Both the position numbers and the translations under genes were made by a program. A model generated the notes under the pieces. It ran no database searches. It was not told the DNA's origin and saw only the letters and a list, made by a program, of their open reading frames with translations. From NCBI GenBank assembly GCA_947628755.1, contig CANRBC010000009.1, forward strand, positions 1 through 64,000: DNA of 64,000 nt, read 5' to 3'. This DNA comes from an uncultured Clostridia bacterium. Its GTDB lineage: Bacteria > Bacillota > Clostridia > Lachnospirales > CAG-274. Below, one piece after another: positions 62,129-64,000 of this stretch (position 1 is its first letter; each line of letters opens with the position of its first letter).

Positions 62129-63526
62129 ATGGCCGATGAAGGTAGAAGCGGTACTTATGCAAGTACCTTGGCTGACAAGAAAAGCAAAAGGCTTGAATCA
62201 GCTCTGAGCTCCTACAGCTCTGACGAAACAAAAAAGGCCGTTGGAAGACTGCTGGAAGCATATATGGACGAGGGCGGCAAAAATTATTTTGGCGCAGGTC
62301 GCAGAGATACCACATTATATTTTGCCGACGATGAATATATCAAGGAAATAGAAAATGAAAAAAGTCCCAAGGGTATATTCAAGGGCGGAAAGAAAAATGT
62401 ACATACCGCCACGGAGGATAAAGATAAGGAGAAAAAGTCCGAGGTATCCCAGCATAAGGCAAAAGAGCCCGACGAAGGCAATAGCCCCGCGCCTGTTGTC
62501 AGCGAGCCTACCATTGTAATGGACGATGCGGCAATAAAGCAGATAAGAGCTGCAGAGGCAGAGGACAGCGGGCCTCTCGACACTCCCAAGGAGGAGCAAT
62601 CAGACAAGGAAGAAGCAGCCGTAGATAACGGCGATAAATCTACTGAGGAGGAAACACCGGAGATGAAGCATAATGGCGAATACGACGAAGTGGAGGAGGA
62701 AGCTGTTCCACGCAGAAGACGTTCACAGCCTGCCGATGTAAGCGAGCAGAAGCCAAAGAAAAAGCCTGCTCCGCCCGTTGAGGAGGAAGAGGACGAGGAC
62801 GATTACGACGACCTTGACGACTTCGACGAGGATTACGACGAGGACGACTATGATGAGGAGGAAAAGGGCGGACTTTTCTCAATATTCAAGAAGAAAAGGT
62901 CAGATGACGACGAGGACTTCGACGAGGACGAGTACGAGGAGTATGACGACGAGGAATATGACGACGAGTACGACGACTTTGACGACGACGAGTACGAGGA
63001 GGAAAGCGCTATTTCCGTAAAGAAAATATTCCATGTGATATTTGTTGTGCTTCTTATATGCGCCGTTGCGGCTCTTGCGGCAATGTGTTACAGCTACAAG
63101 AACAATTACGACTCTGCCAAAAAGCAGATAGAGGATCAGCTCCAGAGCAGCGAGGACGGCAAGAGTCCTGCCGAGCAGATAAACGAGCTTAAGGCGCAGG
63201 TAGAGCAGCTTAAGGCTGAGAATGAGAAGCTGAAGTCAGGCACCTCCGGCACAGGAGCGGCAGACAGCAGTACGGCAGGAGCAAATACCAACGGCTCTGA
63301 CACTACGGCGGACGGCGCGCCTTCTTCCGTAGTTGACGATACCTCCGGAGCTACAAGCGCTAATTCCGGCTCAACCTATGTTGTGCAGGCGGGAGATAAT
63401 ACAGGCGCTAAGCTGTGCCGCAATATTTACGGCGAGTATACTCCGGAGCTTTGGCAAAAGCTCTGTGAAGCAAACGGAAAGTCAGGCGCAGACTTTGTAG
63501 TAGGCGAGGAAATAATAGTACCTTAA
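62129..63526 (+). CDS. Acidic bitopic membrane protein with extracellular LysM domain
   Basis: A 465-residue type II membrane protein. The cytoplasmic part (residues 1-298) is hydrophilic and contains a highly acidic Asp/Glu/Tyr-rich stretch (217-293) with only one Lys-rich island (GGLFSIFKKKRS). A membrane helix spans 299-321 (IFHVIFVVLLICAVAALAAM), followed by a coiled coil (325-369), a Ser/Thr/Gly-rich linker and a LysM-like domain (416-465; YVVQAGDNTGAKLCRNIYG) that should bind peptidoglycan. The architecture is like divisome or wall-tether proteins. It lies ahead of rho. No close named relative is recognised. Confidence 0.72.
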   Translation: MADEGRSGTYASTLADKKSKRLESALSSYSSDETKKAVGRLLEAYMDEGGKNYFGAGRRDTTLYFADDEYIKEIENEKSPKGIFKGGKKNVHTATEDKDKEKKSEVSQHKAKEPDEGNSPAPVVSEPTIVMDDAAIKQIRAAEAEDSGPLDTPKEEQSDKEEAAVDNGDKSTEEETPEMKHNGEYDEVEEEAVPRRRRSQPADVSEQKPKKKPAPPVEEEEDEDDYDDLDDFDEDYDEDDYDEEEKGGLFSIFKKKRSDDDEDFDEDEYEEYDDEEYDDEYDDFDDDEYEEESAISVKKIFHVIFVVLLICAVAALAAMCYSYKNNYDSAKKQIEDQLQSSEDGKSPAEQINELKAQVEQLKAENEKLKSGTSGTGAADSSTAGANTNGSDTTADGAPSSVVDDTSGATSANSGSTYVVQAGDNTGAKLCRNIYGEYTPELWQKLCEANGKSGADFVVGEEIIVP

Positions 63527-63536
63527 TAAAATCATA

Positions 63537-63561
63537 GGCTGCCGTAGTATATGCGGCAGCC
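63537..63561 (+). terminator. Hairpin between the LysM gene and rho
   Basis: GGCTGCCG (63537-63544) pairs with CGGCAGCC (63554-63561). The following AAACTGTTT is only partly T-rich, so termination may be partial, and rho may be co-transcribed. Confidence 0.45.
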
Positions 63562-63581
63562 AAACTGTTTATGGAGGAAAT

Positions 63582-64000
63582 ATGAATTATAACGACATGA
63601 GCCTTGCGGAGCTGAGAGAAATCGCAAGGCAAAAGGGAATAGGCAGCATTACACGATACAGAAAGGCAGAGCTTATAGATTTGCTTGAAAAGGATGAGCC
63701 CCAGAATATTCCCATAGTAGATGAGAAAAGCTCAAATGCCGCGGATATGGCTTCTGACATATACGGCGAGGGAATACTGGAGGTTCTTGCCGACGGCTTT
63801 GGCTTTTTGAGGACGGATAATTATCTGCCCGGTACAAACGATATATATGTAGCGCCGTCACAGATAAGGCGCTTTAATCTTAAGACAGGCGACAGACTTA
63901 AGGGCAAGCTGAGAGTTGCCAGAGAAAACGAGAAGTTTTCGGCGCTTATGTATCTTACGGAGGTAAACGGCGACGATCCGGAAAAAGCCTCAAGACGTCC
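63582..64000 (+). CDS. rho: Transcription termination factor Rho, N-terminal part
   Basis: The window ends inside this gene; the first 139 residues are visible. Rho is a hexameric RNA-dependent helicase ending transcription. The N-terminal SAP-like region (residues 1-40; MSLAELREIARQKGI) and the RNA-binding cold-shock-like domain (GEGILEVLADGFGFLRTDN, then DIYVAPSQIRRFNLKTGD) are clear. ATG at 63582 follows GGAGG by 6 bases. The helicase core lies outside. Confidence 0.93.
   Translation, partial: MNYNDMSLAELREIARQKGIGSITRYRKAELIDLLEKDEPQNIPIVDEKSSNAADMASDIYGEGILEVLADGFGFLRTDNYLPGTNDIYVAPSQIRRFNLKTGDRLKGKLRVARENEKFSALMYLTEVNGDDPEKASRR

Noticed and set aside
62640..63020. Arg- and Thr-rich open frames across the acidic LysM gene
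   Set aside because: Shadow frames of the GAC/GAG repeats, without ribosome sites.

Overview
The window is chromosomal DNA from a monoderm, spore-forming member of the Clostridia with plant-fibre and cell-surface functions. The main signs are spmA/spmB, cdaA/cdaR, a Met T-box leader, EcfT/EcfA, MltG-TrmR-TrhP, two proteins with C-terminal type I dockerins and Thr-rich linkers, consensus -35/-10 promoters with 17-bp spacers, and strong AGGAGG-type ribosome sites. Ile is very often ATA. Dockerins point towards Oscillospiraceae/Ruminococcus-like fibre degraders, but I cannot name the species. I saw no tRNA, rRNA, CRISPR array, transposase or prophage block. Coding density is high and most genes are housekeeping.

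Layout. 1-9 kb: a Nudix hydrolase, then a leftward seven-gene run (fused EcfA1-EcfA2, EcfT, TruA, MltG, TrmR, TrhP, nitroreductase) and the divergent prs. 9-16 kb: a palindromic intergenic element, a large secreted pectate lyase with dockerin, and a HAD phosphatase with a lipid-kinase-family protein. 16-22 kb: T-box-metG-tatD-3D/G5 protein (a Bacillus-like order), then a fused Wzz/BY-kinase with a Tyr-rich and His7 tail. 22-27.5 kb: purM-purN-purD, an SGNH-like membrane protein, an asparaginase, and rubrerythrin. 27.5-28 kb: a second, larger palindromic mosaic element. 28-34 kb: an endolysin-like M15 peptidase, NagZ with a CAP-associated protein, MscL, and a leucine-rich-repeat dockerin protein. 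34-43 kb: flavin reductase/TPR pair, RsmF-like methylase, YgiQ, thioredoxin, a DtxR/MntR-type regulator, PfkA coupled to two ATP-grasp ligases, and TetR. 43-49.5 kb: a two-component RND efflux system and a membrane protein/metallo-beta-lactamase pair. 49.5-55.3 kb: a candidate small RNA, then rnhA-DUF1275-tmcAL opposed to pta-ackA-yceD-rpmF. 55.3-64 kb: EamA transporter and lipoprotein, a Cys-rich protein, cdaR-cdaA, spmA-spmB, an acidic LysM membrane protein, and the first 139 codons of rho, cut by the window edge.

Several neighbours form functional units. TrhP and TrmR are successive steps of wobble-uridine hydroxylation and methylation. Pta and AckA make acetate and ATP. CdaA and its regulator CdaR make c-di-AMP. 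NagZ, MltG, the M15 peptidase, the 3D protein and the LysM protein all concern peptidoglycan. The less explained parts are the modular palindromic elements with their shared terminators, the structured leader of the 3D/G5 gene, the tandem ATP-grasp pair fused translationally to pfkA, and an orphan promoter-terminator unit near 49.5 kb.
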